In this document: positions 1 to 9,542 of the stretch, piece by piece
Position numbering within the stretch: the first letter of the stretch is position 1
Layout of the letters: the number at the start of each line of letters is the position of its first letter
From: CAYRUD01 sp964427425
GTDB lineage: Bacteria > Chlamydiota > Chlamydiia > Chlamydiales > FEN-1388
DNA length: 64,000 nucleotides
Reading direction: 5' to 3'
Assembly: GCA_964427425.1 (NCBI GenBank)
Contig: CAYRUD010000012.1
Location: 1 to 64,000 of the forward strand
Translations under genes and position numbers: made by a program
The notes under the pieces: generated by a model
What the model was told of the DNA's origin: nothing
The model's input: the letters and a program-made list of their open reading frames with translations, nothing else
The model's database searches: none

Positions 1-612
1 TAAAAAACCAGGATAAAAAAAAGCTAATTTCATTTTAAAACTTTAAAATTTAATTATTATAATATAATAAATTAAACGGTTAATTTCGTGTAAATAAATA
101 AACAAAAGAAAAAGCGAGATTAAAATGATCAGGAGAAGGAAGAAAGAAAAGACCATGAAAGATAGATAATTATTCAAATACGGAAAGATCGAATAGGTCG
201 ATTTCTCTTAAGACAGCTTTTCCATCAAAATTTTATTGTAATATGATCGTATATGAAGAGCATTGTAGAGCAGCTCTTTAATTGCTAAAAAACTCACCCT
301 TTTTAAGCCTCTAACTGTCTCAGCAGCATCTTACTCTTACGTATTAGCAAGTGCTTGATTTTACTTCCTTTAAACTTTCCATTCTGTAAAAACAAAAATT
401 GAGAATAGGGCTTTTTTACTCCCAATTTCAATAAGTCCAATTTCTGGTAAACGCCCTCTTTGACATGAGCTGGGGTTGATAATGAAATCAGCTAGGGTCC
501 ACATGTACCAAGCAGCAACGCGATATTTTCACCCCTTCAACAATAACAGACCTCTTCCCAGTCCTCAACCAATCAAGCATAAACCTTGAATTACAAAAAG
601 GAACTAAATCGT
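1..612. other. AT-rich non-coding flank
   Basis: I see no convincing gene here. The first 120 bases are very AT-rich, and the rest has stops in all frames with only short open stretches. It presumably holds the promoter and leader of the collagen-like gene that follows, but I could not pick out a clear -35/-10 pair. Confidence 0.6.
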
Positions 613-1464
613 ATGCAGTTACATAGTATAAAACCGCTATCCAAACTCATCACTGGATCTCTCTTATTCCTCTTTGCTAGCTCTTCTACAGTTGTGGCTG
701 AAGAGACTCTTTCTTACCCTTCAGAAAATGAGAATAAAAATACTGAAGAATTAACAACACAAGACAAAGGCTTATTTAGAGGTAAGCGAGGAGAGAGAGG
801 AAAAAGAGGAAAAAGAGGACGCACAGGAGCTAATGGAACCCCTGGAGCTACAGGGCCTCAGGGGGCTACAGGGCCACAATGAGATCCAGGCACAAGCTTC
901 GCATCAATTCATAGTTCACAGTATCTTTTAAGGCTTACTCCTTATACTACCAATAACGCCATCATGGGCAACTTCACAACCGACGATCTCTATTTGAACT
1001 ATGATTACGGCGTCTCATTCGACAGAACAACCGGTTATTATACAATTACTCAGAGCGGAGTATATAAATTAAGCCTTTCAGCAATACTTCACGCAGACGA
1101 TACTGACACTACCACCCTTAACCTCTTAAGAAATACGAACGCAGAATTAGAAGCACGCTTTGTTGTGAATAATAACTTATATCCTGGCACCGATTTTCAC
1201 TATATGCTGCTCTCTAAAGAACTCCGTTATCAGCAGAGTTCTGGATGGGATCCAGTTAGTCCAATGACTTTAACCACTATCACTGGAGCTCGTTTTACAG
1301 GAAGTTTTAGCATTTTAATACCTATTGATGCCTCTGAAGGACCGGTAACCATTGGCATGGGCTTTGATACAAGAGCAGATTCCTTCAATAACATTGTAAT
1401 CAATTACACTCAACTCGAGCTAAACCTCATGAGAATTGATGCAAACCTTCCTCCACTCCCATAG
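613..1464 (+). pseudogene. Secreted collagen-like protein with C-terminal globular domain, interrupted by one in-frame TGA
   Basis: Two open stretches (up to 882, and from the ATG at 964) are in the same frame, with only one stop, TGA at 880-882, between them. The start at 613 has an AGGA ribosome site about 10 bases upstream; an in-frame TTG at 586 is less likely. Residues 1-28 form a signal peptide ending in a VVA-like cleavage site. A basic stretch and Gly-X-Y collagen repeats (GANGTPGATGPQGATGPQ) follow, and the TGA falls exactly at the next Gly position (GPQ-*DP-GTS). The last ~180 residues look like the beta-sandwich trimerisation domain found after collagen stalks (C1q/BclA-like; inferred from the general pattern, not an alignment). 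A single G-to-T change from GGA would explain the break. It could be a decayed gene, a sequence error, or readthrough. Confidence 0.75.
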
Positions 1465-1488
1465 AATAGGTACTCTTTAGGGAATCTC

Positions 1489-1521
1489 ACCTCCTTGTCT
1501 GCTAATTAGTGACAAGGAGGT
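1489..1521. terminator. Hairpin between convergent genes
   Basis: A perfect 11-bp inverted repeat (acctccttgtc / gacaaggaggt) lies between the ends of the collagen-like gene and the MFS gene. There is no long T run, so it may stabilise mRNA ends rather than act as a classical terminator. Confidence 0.6.
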
Positions 1522-1559
1522 CTTCTCATCCCAGCGAAAATAATAAAGATAATGCACTC

Positions 1560-2807
1560 TTACAGAGCTTTTGGCGCTTCAGAAGCCTCTTCTTTATTTC
1601 CTGTCATTTGTCTAAAGAGAAGATATGCCTGTGTGATTCCGATAAGAAGGCTTAAGCCCATTACGGAAAGAGCATTAGTTGCCTGATTTGTAGAAAAGCA
1701 CGTGGCGATGTACGCGCTAAGCGAGTATCCAATCCCTTCAGAAAATATCCAGACAAAGCCCATTAAGAATGCACTGATCGTCGCACTGCGATGAGGCTCC
1801 AAGTCATTTCCAATAGCAAGCGCTAAAGGAGCGATTGCACCGATAGAGCCGCCCATAGCTATTAGACAAATGCTCAACAGAGTTGGAGTTGCAGCTGAAA
1901 CACATAGGATTGAGCTCAATGCAAGGATCGAGAGGACATAGGTGATAAAAACAACTAAAGGAGTATTCAAACGCTTTGCCAATATTCCCAGTGGCACACA
2001 GGCACACGCAGAGCCAAATACATAAATAAAGTGGCCTCCACCATACGCGAAAGAATGGGAAGCTCCCTTCTCAAGGAGAAAATCAGGCAAAAGGAAGAGG
2101 AAAGACCAAGCCATAATTTGGTTACAAAGAAGGAGTACATACAACTTTCTCAGCTCACTTCTTTGCAAAAAATCTAAGAAGACCATCATCGATACTTTCT
2201 CTCGATGGAGGGTTACTTTCTGGGCCTCTTCTTGACTTCTTATCTCTTCATTTCTCGAATTTCTCGTAATGAAGAGAGCAATTGCCAATACAACAGGAAG
2301 CCAGATGAGTGTCAGTGGAAGAGCTGGGTGCTTCTCAAGAAGATGAGAGAAAAGCGCTTGGCTTATTCCAAGGCCTAGCAATCCTGATGTATGGAAGATA
2401 GCGATAAGGACTGTCCGATTCATCTTCTTTACTGAAGAGACAAGCCCAACGGCAGTTGGATGGAATGCAGAAGATCCTACACAGGTAAGAAAGAAAAGGA
2501 CTCCCGCACCATGAACTGAAGAAGCAAAAGGAAGAGCTAATGACATTGACGCGATAAGGCAACCAAATGCGATAAGAGGCCGCCAATAACCCCTATCTGC
2601 ATAGACGCTGAAGACACTTTGCATAGCTTCTCCGATCATAACAGAGATGCCAGCAATAAGACCACTCGTCGCAAGATCATACCGAGCGATCGTTTTCCAA
2701 ACAGGCCACAATCCGATTGAAAAATCGACAATAAAATGGCCCAAGCAAGCGATAAAAAATAGGAGCATCCCTGAAGAGGGCTTTTGAGAGATATGATGTG
2801 ATGACAT
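1560..2807 (-). CDS. MFS transporter, fosmidomycin-resistance (Fsr)-like
   Basis: A 415-residue polytopic membrane protein with about 12 hydrophobic segments, the usual length for the major facilitator superfamily. The N-terminal pattern (a first helix with GHFIVDF, then LATSGLIAGISVMIGEAMQS) and the cytoplasmic loop ADRGYWRP after helix 2 resemble the Fsr/YfnC-type drug exporters. The substrate cannot be read from the sequence; metabolite or drug efflux at the inner membrane is inferred. It is monocistronic, convergent with the collagen-like gene and divergent from the methyltransferase gene. Confidence 0.8.
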   Translation of the reverse strand: MSSHHISQKPSSGMLLFFIACLGHFIVDFSIGLWPVWKTIARYDLATSGLIAGISVMIGEAMQSVFSVYADRGYWRPLIAFGCLIASMSLALPFASSVHGAGVLFFLTCVGSSAFHPTAVGLVSSVKKMNRTVLIAIFHTSGLLGLGISQALFSHLLEKHPALPLTLIWLPVVLAIALFITRNSRNEEIRSQEEAQKVTLHREKVSMMVFLDFLQRSELRKLYVLLLCNQIMAWSFLFLLPDFLLEKGASHSFAYGGGHFIYVFGSACACVPLGILAKRLNTPLVVFITYVLSILALSSILCVSAATPTLLSICLIAMGGSIGAIAPLALAIGNDLEPHRSATISAFLMGFVWIFSEGIGYSLSAYIATCFSTNQATNALSVMGLSLLIGITQAYLLFRQMTGNKEEASEAPKAL

Positions 2808-2939
2808 AGAATATAAAAAGAAAAAAAAGTAATTCGAGCTTATTATAGCGTAATCAATGAAAGAAAATCAATCTGTACGTCTAAAGGATTTTTTTAAAAA
2901 ATTTTGGAGCTATCTATTTCTAAAGAAAATTCAAAATTC

Positions 2940-4223
2940 ATGCGTCTTTCCCCGCGAATTGTAGCAATCAAGTGCATCGAACAATGGAGAAAAAAGCAAA
3001 CCTTTATAGAAGAGACTTTGCAATCATTCTTCGAACAAGAAGAGACTTCCCATTTTTTGCCACTCGATCGCCATTTTGCATATGAGCTCGGGCTTGGAAC
3101 GGCAAGAAATTGGAATCTCATCATATCGTACATCACGGACGAGCTTCAAGTTAAGCTGCCTAAAGAGGACAAAAAACTTGCCTGTTTGGCCGTCTCTATC
3201 TATCAAAGACTCTTTCATCAGTCGATTCAAGATGCCGCCCATGCTCTCGTCTATGAGTATGTCGAGATTGCTAAATATCTATCGGGTCGACTCGATCCTT
3301 TTTACAAGTTTTTGAATGCCATCTTAAGAAAATCTCTTACTACCCCTTCAAAGATCTTGTTAGATCCCCCTACAGCAAATGATATTGAGAAAAACCCAAA
3401 AAAGGTAAAAACATTTTTCTCAATTTCAGATAGCTTATTTCAGGCTCTTCAAGAGTCATACTCAAAAGATCCTGAAACTTTCTTTCAAATTCTCACAGCG
3501 TCACAAAAACCACTGCCAACCTTTGCAAGAGGTGACTTTGATTACCAATCAGGGACATTCTCAATACAAAAGCTTCTTGATATATCGTCGTTAGACATGA
3601 CCTCACTTTATATCCAGAACATCACTCAGCCAAAGCTTTTCGAAGAAATCCTACGAGCAATGAATAAGGAAGAAAAGCTTCTTGATCTCAAAGGAAAGCT
3701 GAAAGCTATCGACTTATGCGCTGCCCCTGGCGGAAAAAGCGTCATGTGCTGGCAAACACTTACCCCCTCTACATTCGTCGTCAACGAACCATCTTTAAAG
3801 CGTCATCACAAGCTAAAAGAAAATCTCGAGCGCTTTCACATCAAGGCAACAATCACATCATATGATGGAACACAGTTTCCTCTACCGTCTGAAAATGATC
3901 TTTTCGATCTTGCCATAATCGATGCGCCTTGTAGCAACACTGGCGTTCTGTATAAGTGCCCAGAGGCAAAATATAGGCTAACATCTGATGCGATCAAGGA
4001 ACATGTTCTTCTTCAACAGGCTCTTCTTGATCATGCAAGCAAACTGACTCGAAAAGGGGGCTATATTTGGTATATGACCTGTAGCATTCTCAAAGATGAA
4101 AATTCGAATCAAATCACATGGGCTCAAGAAAATCTGCCGCTGACAGGCCTTTTCCACTCAACAATATTACCTGATGGCAAGGAGTTCGAAGGAGGATTCG
4201 CCTCTCTTTTTAAAAAGTATTAA
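2940..4223 (+). CDS. rsmB: RsmB/Sun-family rRNA (cytosine-C5) methyltransferase
   Basis: The protein has an N-terminal NusB-like helical domain (about residues 1-130) and a C-terminal SAM-dependent methyltransferase domain. The SAM-binding motif LCAAPGGK, the motif IV DAPCSNTGVL with its cysteine, and the motif VI TCS with the catalytic cysteine are all visible. RsmB methylates C967 of 16S rRNA in E. coli. The ATG at 2940 is preferred; an in-frame TTG at 2904 would add 12 residues, and neither has a strong ribosome site. The gene ends 6 bases from the convergent mutM. The family assignment is firm; the exact target cytosine is inferred. Confidence 0.85.
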   Translation: MRLSPRIVAIKCIEQWRKKQTFIEETLQSFFEQEETSHFLPLDRHFAYELGLGTARNWNLIISYITDELQVKLPKEDKKLACLAVSIYQRLFHQSIQDAAHALVYEYVEIAKYLSGRLDPFYKFLNAILRKSLTTPSKILLDPPTANDIEKNPKKVKTFFSISDSLFQALQESYSKDPETFFQILTASQKPLPTFARGDFDYQSGTFSIQKLLDISSLDMTSLYIQNITQPKLFEEILRAMNKEEKLLDLKGKLKAIDLCAAPGGKSVMCWQTLTPSTFVVNEPSLKRHHKLKENLERFHIKATITSYDGTQFPLPSENDLFDLAIIDAPCSNTGVLYKCPEAKYRLTSDAIKEHVLLQQALLDHASKLTRKGGYIWYMTCSILKDENSNQITWAQENLPLTGLFHSTILPDGKEFEGGFASLFKKY

Positions 4224-4237
4224 GAGAGACTACTTTT
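4213..4237. terminator. Weak hairpin over convergent stops
   Basis: AAAAGTA and TACTTTT form a 7-bp stem across the 6-base gap between the rsmB and mutM stops. The stem is AT-only, so support is weak. Confidence 0.3.
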
Positions 4238-5105
4238 GACACGAGGGGCAAAAATGGGTCGACCTTCCACGTATGACAACTCTTTGAATAGGAGTAGCAC
4301 AGCGAGGGCAAGGCTTTGATGTCTTATGATAGACATTGAAATGATCCTGAAACTCTCCTCGTACCGCGAAAGGCGAGGAGAAATTCCCAACACCATAGCC
4401 TAAAGTACTTCCCCCTTTTTCGACTGAGCGATGAAACAGTTCTATAAGAGCCTCTTTTAAACGCTGGATTTCTTCTTGTGACAAAGACACCCCTGCTCGG
4501 AAAGGGGAAATCTGGGCCAAAAAAAGAGCTTCATCAGCATAAATATTTCCAACTCCAGCAACAGCTTCCTGATCGAGAAGGATCGCTTTAATAGGCGCCT
4601 TTTTTCTCTTTTGGAGCTCCTTCCAAAAGTAGGGGACGAAGCGATCATCAAAAGGCTCTAACCCTAATGAAAGGCTAACGGCTTCTTGAGATGGAATAAG
4701 AGTAAACCTCCCAAAACGGCGGACATCAGAAAAAGAGAGCGCTCTCTTCTCTCCATTCTTCGTAAAAATTAATCGGATTCTCTCATACGGCTGAGGTGGT
4801 TTGTCAACCCGATCCAGGGGAATAAACCTTCCAGTCATTCGTAAATGACATTGAAGAATGGGACTTTGAAAGCCATTTCTAAAATGAAAAAAAATATACT
4901 TACCCATTCTTGTGATTTCATGAAGCTCTGCGCCTATAAGGCATGCGAGATTTCCTAAAGAGGACTTACTGCACTCGATGTAAGCCCCTTTATGATCTAA
5001 CAAGACTTTCGGACAGAAGATTTCAATATGAGTAAGAGAGAGCGGTGGATGAAGAATATGTCGTAAGTCTCGGACAACAAGCTCAACTTCTGGAAGCTCA
5101 GGCAT
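4230..5105 (-). CDS. mutM: Formamidopyrimidine-DNA glycosylase (Fpg/MutM)
   Basis: A 291-residue protein of normal family length that excises oxidised purines such as 8-oxoguanine and nicks the abasic site. It starts with the diagnostic MPELPEVE, where Pro2 is the Schiff-base nucleophile and Glu3 is catalytic. It carries the conserved NIYADEALF segment of the helix-two-turn-helix domain and ends in a four-cysteine zinc finger (CPRC...CPSC), preceded by the family's RGRSTHFC motif. Base excision repair is the inferred role. It is a single-gene unit by spacing. Confidence 0.95.
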   Translation of the reverse strand: MPELPEVELVVRDLRHILHPPLSLTHIEIFCPKVLLDHKGAYIECSKSSLGNLACLIGAELHEITRMGKYIFFHFRNGFQSPILQCHLRMTGRFIPLDRVDKPPQPYERIRLIFTKNGEKRALSFSDVRRFGRFTLIPSQEAVSLSLGLEPFDDRFVPYFWKELQKRKKAPIKAILLDQEAVAGVGNIYADEALFLAQISPFRAGVSLSQEEIQRLKEALIELFHRSVEKGGSTLGYGVGNFSSPFAVRGEFQDHFNVYHKTSKPCPRCATPIQRVVIRGRSTHFCPSCQK

Positions 5106-5373
5106 AAGAAAAAGATACCTTATCGTTAATTAGATGAGACTGTAAGTCATTACTATGAGTATACGTTAGTGCGGAAAATGATAAAAACAGGTATGACATC
5201 AGATGATGTGATAAAATAATTGTTAGAATATTAGTCGCGCTTTTCTTACATTCTCTTCAATTTTTTATAGCCAAGAGTTTGGAAGAGAGAAAAATATAAT
5301 AAGTGGGCAGCAAACTCTCAAACAAGTACGGAAAAAGTAGAAAGATATCCTTTATTGGTTTTAGGTACGAACA

Positions 5374-6783
5374 ATGTCTTCTGTTAGCGCTGCGGCAAAT
5401 GATCTTCAAAGACTCTCAGCAATGCAAAAACTCGACGCTGGGAAACAAAAGAAGCGTCACACGAAACCGCTTCTTTCAAAAGTATCCGCTATTGTCCTAG
5501 CAGGAGGGCAAGGAACCCGTCTTTTTCCCCTTACGAAGCATTGCTGTAAGCCAGCAATCCTCTATGGTGGCCGCTATAAACTCATAGATATCCCCCTCTC
5601 AAACGCCCTTCACTGCGGCATATCAAAGCTCTTTGTTGTCACACAATTCTTAGCTCGATCACTCCATCGGCATATTTTCCACACATACAGAAAAGACTCT
5701 TTAAACGATGGTTTTGTAGAAATACTCTCCGCTGAACAACGTCATGACTCATCCGATTGGTACCGTGGCACCGCCGATTCAGTAAGACAAAATCTCGATT
5801 ATCTTCTAGAGACGGATGCGGAATACTTTCTCATTCTCTCAGGTGATCAGCTCTACCGCCTTGACTTTGCGGATATGCTCTCGACAATGATTGAGAAAGA
5901 TGTCGACGTTCTTGTTGCGACTTTGGCTGTCACCGAGAAAGAAGCTCCCCGCTTAGGGATCATGAAGATTAACGAAGATCAACACATTGTTGACTTCTGC
6001 GAGAAACCTACAACAAGCGAGCAGCTTGAAAAATTCGTCACACCTCAATCCGCTCTTTCCAAGATGGGGCTTGATTTAAGCGAGGAAAAGCAGTTTCTAG
6101 CATCAATGGGAATCTATCTCTTCTCGAGAAACGCATTAGTAAAGCTTCTTTCGACCGATCTTAGAGATGATTTCGGCAAACATCTTATTCCTCATCAGGT
6201 GCGGCAAGGAAGAATAGGCGCCTACATTCATACTGGTTACTGGGAAGACATCGGAACAATAGAGTCCTTTTATAAGGCTAATATGACGCTGACTTCAGAG
6301 TCTCCGCAATTCGATTGCTATGATGATGACCTTCCAATCTTTGCTCAGCACCACCACCTTCCAGGTCCACGCTTTGGTAATACATTGATTCGTTCCTCAA
6401 CTGTTTGTGAAGGAGCGATCATTGATGCCGCTGAAATAACTCACAGCATTATCGGGCAAAAAGCTGTTGTTAAGAATGGCACTCGAATCAAAGATTCATA
6501 CCTTATGGGCAACGACTGGTATACGCCGCCTAAGAAAAATTGGGGTTCTTTAGTCGACATCCCAGGTACATCTAAGCTAAATGAGACGAGTCTGCCTTTT
6601 GAAATTGGAGCCGATTGCGTTATTAACAAAGCAATCATTGACAGGAACGTCCGAATTGGAAACCGAGTACAGCTGATTAATAAGAAGAACCTCGTCAATT
6701 TTGACTCTGAGATAGTCTATATTCGCGATGGAATCATTGTTGTTCCGCAAGGAGCACAAATTCCTGATGATTTTGTGATCTGA
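5374..6783 (+). CDS. glgC: Glucose-1-phosphate adenylyltransferase (ADP-glucose pyrophosphorylase)
   Basis: A 469-residue enzyme making ADP-glucose for glycogen synthesis. It shows the nucleotide-binding signature IVLAGGQGTRLFPLTKHCCKPA, the substrate segment YKLIDIPLSNALHCGI, the SGDQLYRLDF metal-site region, the FCEKP motif and GYWEDIGTIESFY near the end of the catalytic domain. A left-handed beta-helix follows from about residue 330. About 35 residues precede the catalytic core; an internal Met at residue 17 is an alternative start. As in Chlamydia, it sits next to a metallophosphoesterase gene. Its stop is TGA, showing that TGA is a normal stop in this genome. Confidence 0.93.
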   Translation: MSSVSAAANDLQRLSAMQKLDAGKQKKRHTKPLLSKVSAIVLAGGQGTRLFPLTKHCCKPAILYGGRYKLIDIPLSNALHCGISKLFVVTQFLARSLHRHIFHTYRKDSLNDGFVEILSAEQRHDSSDWYRGTADSVRQNLDYLLETDAEYFLILSGDQLYRLDFADMLSTMIEKDVDVLVATLAVTEKEAPRLGIMKINEDQHIVDFCEKPTTSEQLEKFVTPQSALSKMGLDLSEEKQFLASMGIYLFSRNALVKLLSTDLRDDFGKHLIPHQVRQGRIGAYIHTGYWEDIGTIESFYKANMTLTSESPQFDCYDDDLPIFAQHHHLPGPRFGNTLIRSSTVCEGAIIDAAEITHSIIGQKAVVKNGTRIKDSYLMGNDWYTPPKKNWGSLVDIPGTSKLNETSLPFEIGADCVINKAIIDRNVRIGNRVQLINKKNLVNFDSEIVYIRDGIIVVPQGAQIPDDFVI

Positions 6784-6795
6784 TACTCTAGACAC

Positions 6796-6847
6796 GAAGC
6801 TTTGCTAAAGAGCGATCCTCTATTCCCCTAAAAAGCTGCAAAGCTTC
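6796..6847 (+). terminator. Inverted repeat downstream of glgC
   Basis: A perfect 10-bp inverted repeat (gaagctttgc / gcaaagcttc) with a 32-base loop lies directly after the glgC stop. A T run follows about 10 bases later. It may partly separate glgC from the phosphoesterase gene. Confidence 0.4.
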
Positions 6848-6891
6848 ATACTCTCTCTTTTTTAATCTCTTTAAGAGGCTTCAATTAGCGT

Positions 6892-7707
6892 ATGGCAGAT
6901 GTATGGGGTATAGGCGATCTTCATCTCTCCTTCGGGGTCCCAAATAAATCGATGAGTCTTTTCGGCCCTGCTTGGGAGAATCATATAGAGCGTCTTCAAA
7001 AGAGCTGGGATGAGCTGGTCTCTTCAGATGATCTTGTCCTCATTCCCGGTGATATCTCATGGGCAATGAAACTCGAAGAAGCAAAACCGGATCTTCAATG
7101 GATTCATGAAAGACCTGGGACTAAAGTTATTATCAAAGGAAATCATGACCTATGGTGGGATTCTATCTCTAAAGTCAGGAAAGCTCTACCATCTTCTATA
7201 CATGCTATTCAGAATGACACTTTTCAATGGGAGTCCTTCTCAATAGCTGGAGCACGCCTTTGGGACACAGAAGAATTCTCTTTCGAAGAAGTTATTGAAT
7301 TCCGGCCAAGATCGTCTCAAACTGCTATGGCTGAGGAGTCGTCTTTCTTCGCACCAAAATCAGAAGAAGAAAGAGCTACAGATCGCGACATCTTTCGAAG
7401 AGAACTTCTTCGACTTGAAGAAAGCCTTAAAAAGCTTGGAAATAAAACCAATGAGAAGGCGCGACGAATCGCAATGACCCATTACCCTCCAATAGGGTTA
7501 CGAGGAGAAGAAACTCAAGCTTCAAAGCTCTTAGAGCAATATGGAGTCGATGTTGTCGTCTTTGGCCATCTTCACTCCCTCTCAAGAGACAAGCTTTCCG
7601 AAAGATCACAGGAACTCTCATTAGAAAGAGAACTACGAGGAATTCAGTATCACCTCACATCTTGTGACTGGCTCAATTGTATCCCCAAGAAAATCATAAG
7701 TACATGA
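6892..7707 (+). CDS. Calcineurin-type metallophosphoesterase
   Basis: A 271-residue protein with the metal-binding motifs of the calcineurin-like phosphoesterase superfamily in order: GDLH near residue 8, GDISWAM near 50, GNHDLWW near 85, a THYPP motif near 195 and GHLHS near 222. The substrate is not predictable. A phosphohydrolase of this type lies beside glgC in Chlamydia (CT488/CT489 arrangement), so the pair is ancestral to the phylum; a role in sugar-phosphate metabolism would be inference only. A strong terminator follows. Confidence 0.88.
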   Translation: MADVWGIGDLHLSFGVPNKSMSLFGPAWENHIERLQKSWDELVSSDDLVLIPGDISWAMKLEEAKPDLQWIHERPGTKVIIKGNHDLWWDSISKVRKALPSSIHAIQNDTFQWESFSIAGARLWDTEEFSFEEVIEFRPRSSQTAMAEESSFFAPKSEEERATDRDIFRRELLRLEESLKKLGNKTNEKARRIAMTHYPPIGLRGEETQASKLLEQYGVDVVVFGHLHSLSRDKLSERSQELSLERELRGIQYHLTSCDWLNCIPKKIIST

Positions 7708-7748
7708 TGATGGTATTAAGTGAAGAGACACTACAAGTCTACTGATTG

Positions 7749-7795
7749 AAAAACCGTCAATTGTTTGCATAAAAGCAAGAAATTGACGGTTTTTT
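7749..7795. terminator. Strong bidirectional intrinsic terminator
   Basis: A 14-bp perfect stem (aaaaaccgtcaatt / aattgacggttttt) with A's before and T's after, between two convergent genes. It can serve both strands. Confidence 0.9.
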
Positions 7796-7822
7796 AAAAG
7801 GCAAATGGGAAGATAGTATTCC

Positions 7823-8947
7823 TTATCTATCAATACGGCTCAAGAAGCGAGTGATCTTTTCTTTCAGATCCGAGAATGATCTTTTCTGTGAGTGAGAACT
7901 CCTATTATCAAGAGAGGAATACCGCTCATAATCATCCTCGACTTCTTGTATTAATCGATTTGCCTCTTGGAGGTCTGGATGGTGTACTGTTTCTAGATAA
8001 AGAGCTGCGAGTGATAAAAGCTCGAACAAGAAATTGAAAGCCAAGTGATCCGATTTTTTGATAAAGGCTCTCATCATTGAGAAGAAAGTCTCGCGATCTC
8101 CTGCTTTTGCAGCTAAAAGAAGAGCGCTGAAGAAGAGCGATGTATCAATTACCGATTCTTTGCTACTTAAAGCTATTACCTTCTTAGCTATTTCTCGATT
8201 CAACTCAATCGCGCGCGTCTCGTCTGTATACCAAACAAGATGTGCAAGCATCGAATCTGCCCAAAGGACTGGCACTAAGAAAGGATGGATCCCCTCAACT
8301 ATAGGCGAAAAATCATACAAAGTCTCGTAGGTGAGCTCTTCGATAACAAAATCGAAGATAAAACGGCCTATTTCATGAACAAAATAAGGCTCTGTCATGC
8401 CAAACAAAGCATGCGCTTGCGTTGTATACCCTTTCATTAAGAGAGCTTTTCTCTCTTCACTATCCTGCTCATCCAATTGATCTTGAGCGCTCTGAAGAAT
8501 ACGAATATATTCAAAGAGGAGTTTTGTCAAAACTTGGACGGGGCCTATATCATCATCTTCTCTTCTGTCATATTCAACGATTGCGTGGTCTATATCATCT
8601 GCGACAATTGATAGAGGCCTACGCTCAGGAATAAGTCTTCTCCACAGCTCAAAGATAATCAGATAAACATGATCGACTGTATCTGAAGAAAGAGTCTCGT
8701 ATTCGTCTGGCATGATGAGCGATAAGAGATCCTCAGGAGAGTCACTCTCACTTGCCCATGAAAGAAATTGACGTCGATCAAAATGAACGCCTAAGCGATC
8801 GAGCTCATCGAAGAGATCCTCTATACGACGTGCTCTCCAATTACAGCTCTTCCAATCATCCCGCTCACTCGATTTTGAAACTCGAGCCTCATGAGCTCCA
8901 TACAAGAGAATATTATTATATAGTGCCTTTGTAGCCATGTCATGCAT
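7823..8947 (-). CDS. Hypothetical alpha-helical protein, 374 aa
   Basis: I do not recognise this protein. It is soluble, rich in Leu, Glu and Asp, and appears almost wholly alpha-helical, with no signal peptide or membrane segment and a short basic C-terminus. Coding character is good throughout and a GGAGAG ribosome-like site precedes the ATG at 8947; a second in-frame ATG lies three codons later. It is the last gene before the T3SS block on the same strand, about 250 bases downstream of sctS. A T3SS-linked cytoplasmic role (chaperone or sorting factor) is possible but unproven. Confidence 0.75.
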   Translation of the reverse strand: MHDMATKALYNNILLYGAHEARVSKSSERDDWKSCNWRARRIEDLFDELDRLGVHFDRRQFLSWASESDSPEDLLSLIMPDEYETLSSDTVDHVYLIIFELWRRLIPERRPLSIVADDIDHAIVEYDRREDDDIGPVQVLTKLLFEYIRILQSAQDQLDEQDSEERKALLMKGYTTQAHALFGMTEPYFVHEIGRFIFDFVIEELTYETLYDFSPIVEGIHPFLVPVLWADSMLAHLVWYTDETRAIELNREIAKKVIALSSKESVIDTSLFFSALLLAAKAGDRETFFSMMRAFIKKSDHLAFNFLFELLSLAALYLETVHHPDLQEANRLIQEVEDDYERYSSLDNRSSHSQKRSFSDLKEKITRFLSRIDR

Positions 8948-9201
8948 GAGAACTCACTCTCTCCAAATGGATCGATATATTCATGAAAAAAAGAATACTC
9001 TCTTTAGGAAGCCGCTTTCCAAGTGAAAAACATGTGCATGCAAAAGAGTTCTTTTCATCTTTTAAAGAAAAGAGACTTAAGCACTTCAGAAGAAAGCGGT
9101 TTTCATTAACTCTTTTTATTTTTCTATTGTTCAAAGACAGAAGAAAAATAACAAGAGTCTTTCCAAAGTAAAAAAATTATAAAATAAAGAGGAGTTTTAA
9201 A

Positions 9202-9480
9202 CTAGTTCGCAGCATTAACCCATATCGGGAAATTGGTAAAAATATTCGATGCGAAAGACATTATCTGCGCGCCAAGCCATGTTCCCATAAACATGAGAGT
9301 AAGAGTTACGGCTACGAGCTTAACCACGAAAGAAAGTGTCTGTTCTTGAATCTGAGTCGCAGCCTGGAAGATTGCAACAATGGTACCTAAAAACATGCTC
9401 AATAGGACAGGAGGAGCAGAGAGGATAAGAATGAGCATCAAACCGTTATATGCGAGTTGAATCATCTGTGTCTGAAACAT
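9202..9480 (-). CDS. sctS: T3SS export apparatus protein SctS (CdsS/YscS)
   Basis: A 92-residue protein with two transmembrane helices, typical of the SctS/FliQ family. The first helix is followed by the conserved AIFQAATQIQEQTLSFVVK segment. SctS forms the helical export gate with SctR and SctT at the base of the injectisome. It lies 62 bases after sctR on the same strand, as in Chlamydia. Unlike Chlamydia, sctT does not follow it here. Confidence 0.95.
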   Translation of the reverse strand: MFQTQMIQLAYNGLMLILILSAPPVLLSMFLGTIVAIFQAATQIQEQTLSFVVKLVAVTLTLMFMGTWLGAQIMSFASNIFTNFPIWVNAAN

Positions 9481-9542
9481 AATGGCTCTTTCTTCTCCCT
9501 GATTCTCTACAAAAAACTCTTAATTCCTAACGTGCGCCCTTT

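Noticed and set aside
613..1464. A UGA=Gly genetic code, as in some candidate phyla
   Set aside because: glgC, topA and lipA end in TGA at natural C-termini, and the tRNA-Gly in the window has a UCC anticodon. Global recoding is not supported.
8983..9171. Plus-strand 62-codon basic ORF between the 374-aa gene and sctS
   Set aside because: No ribosome site, a biased Lys/Phe/Arg composition and opposite strand to its surroundings.
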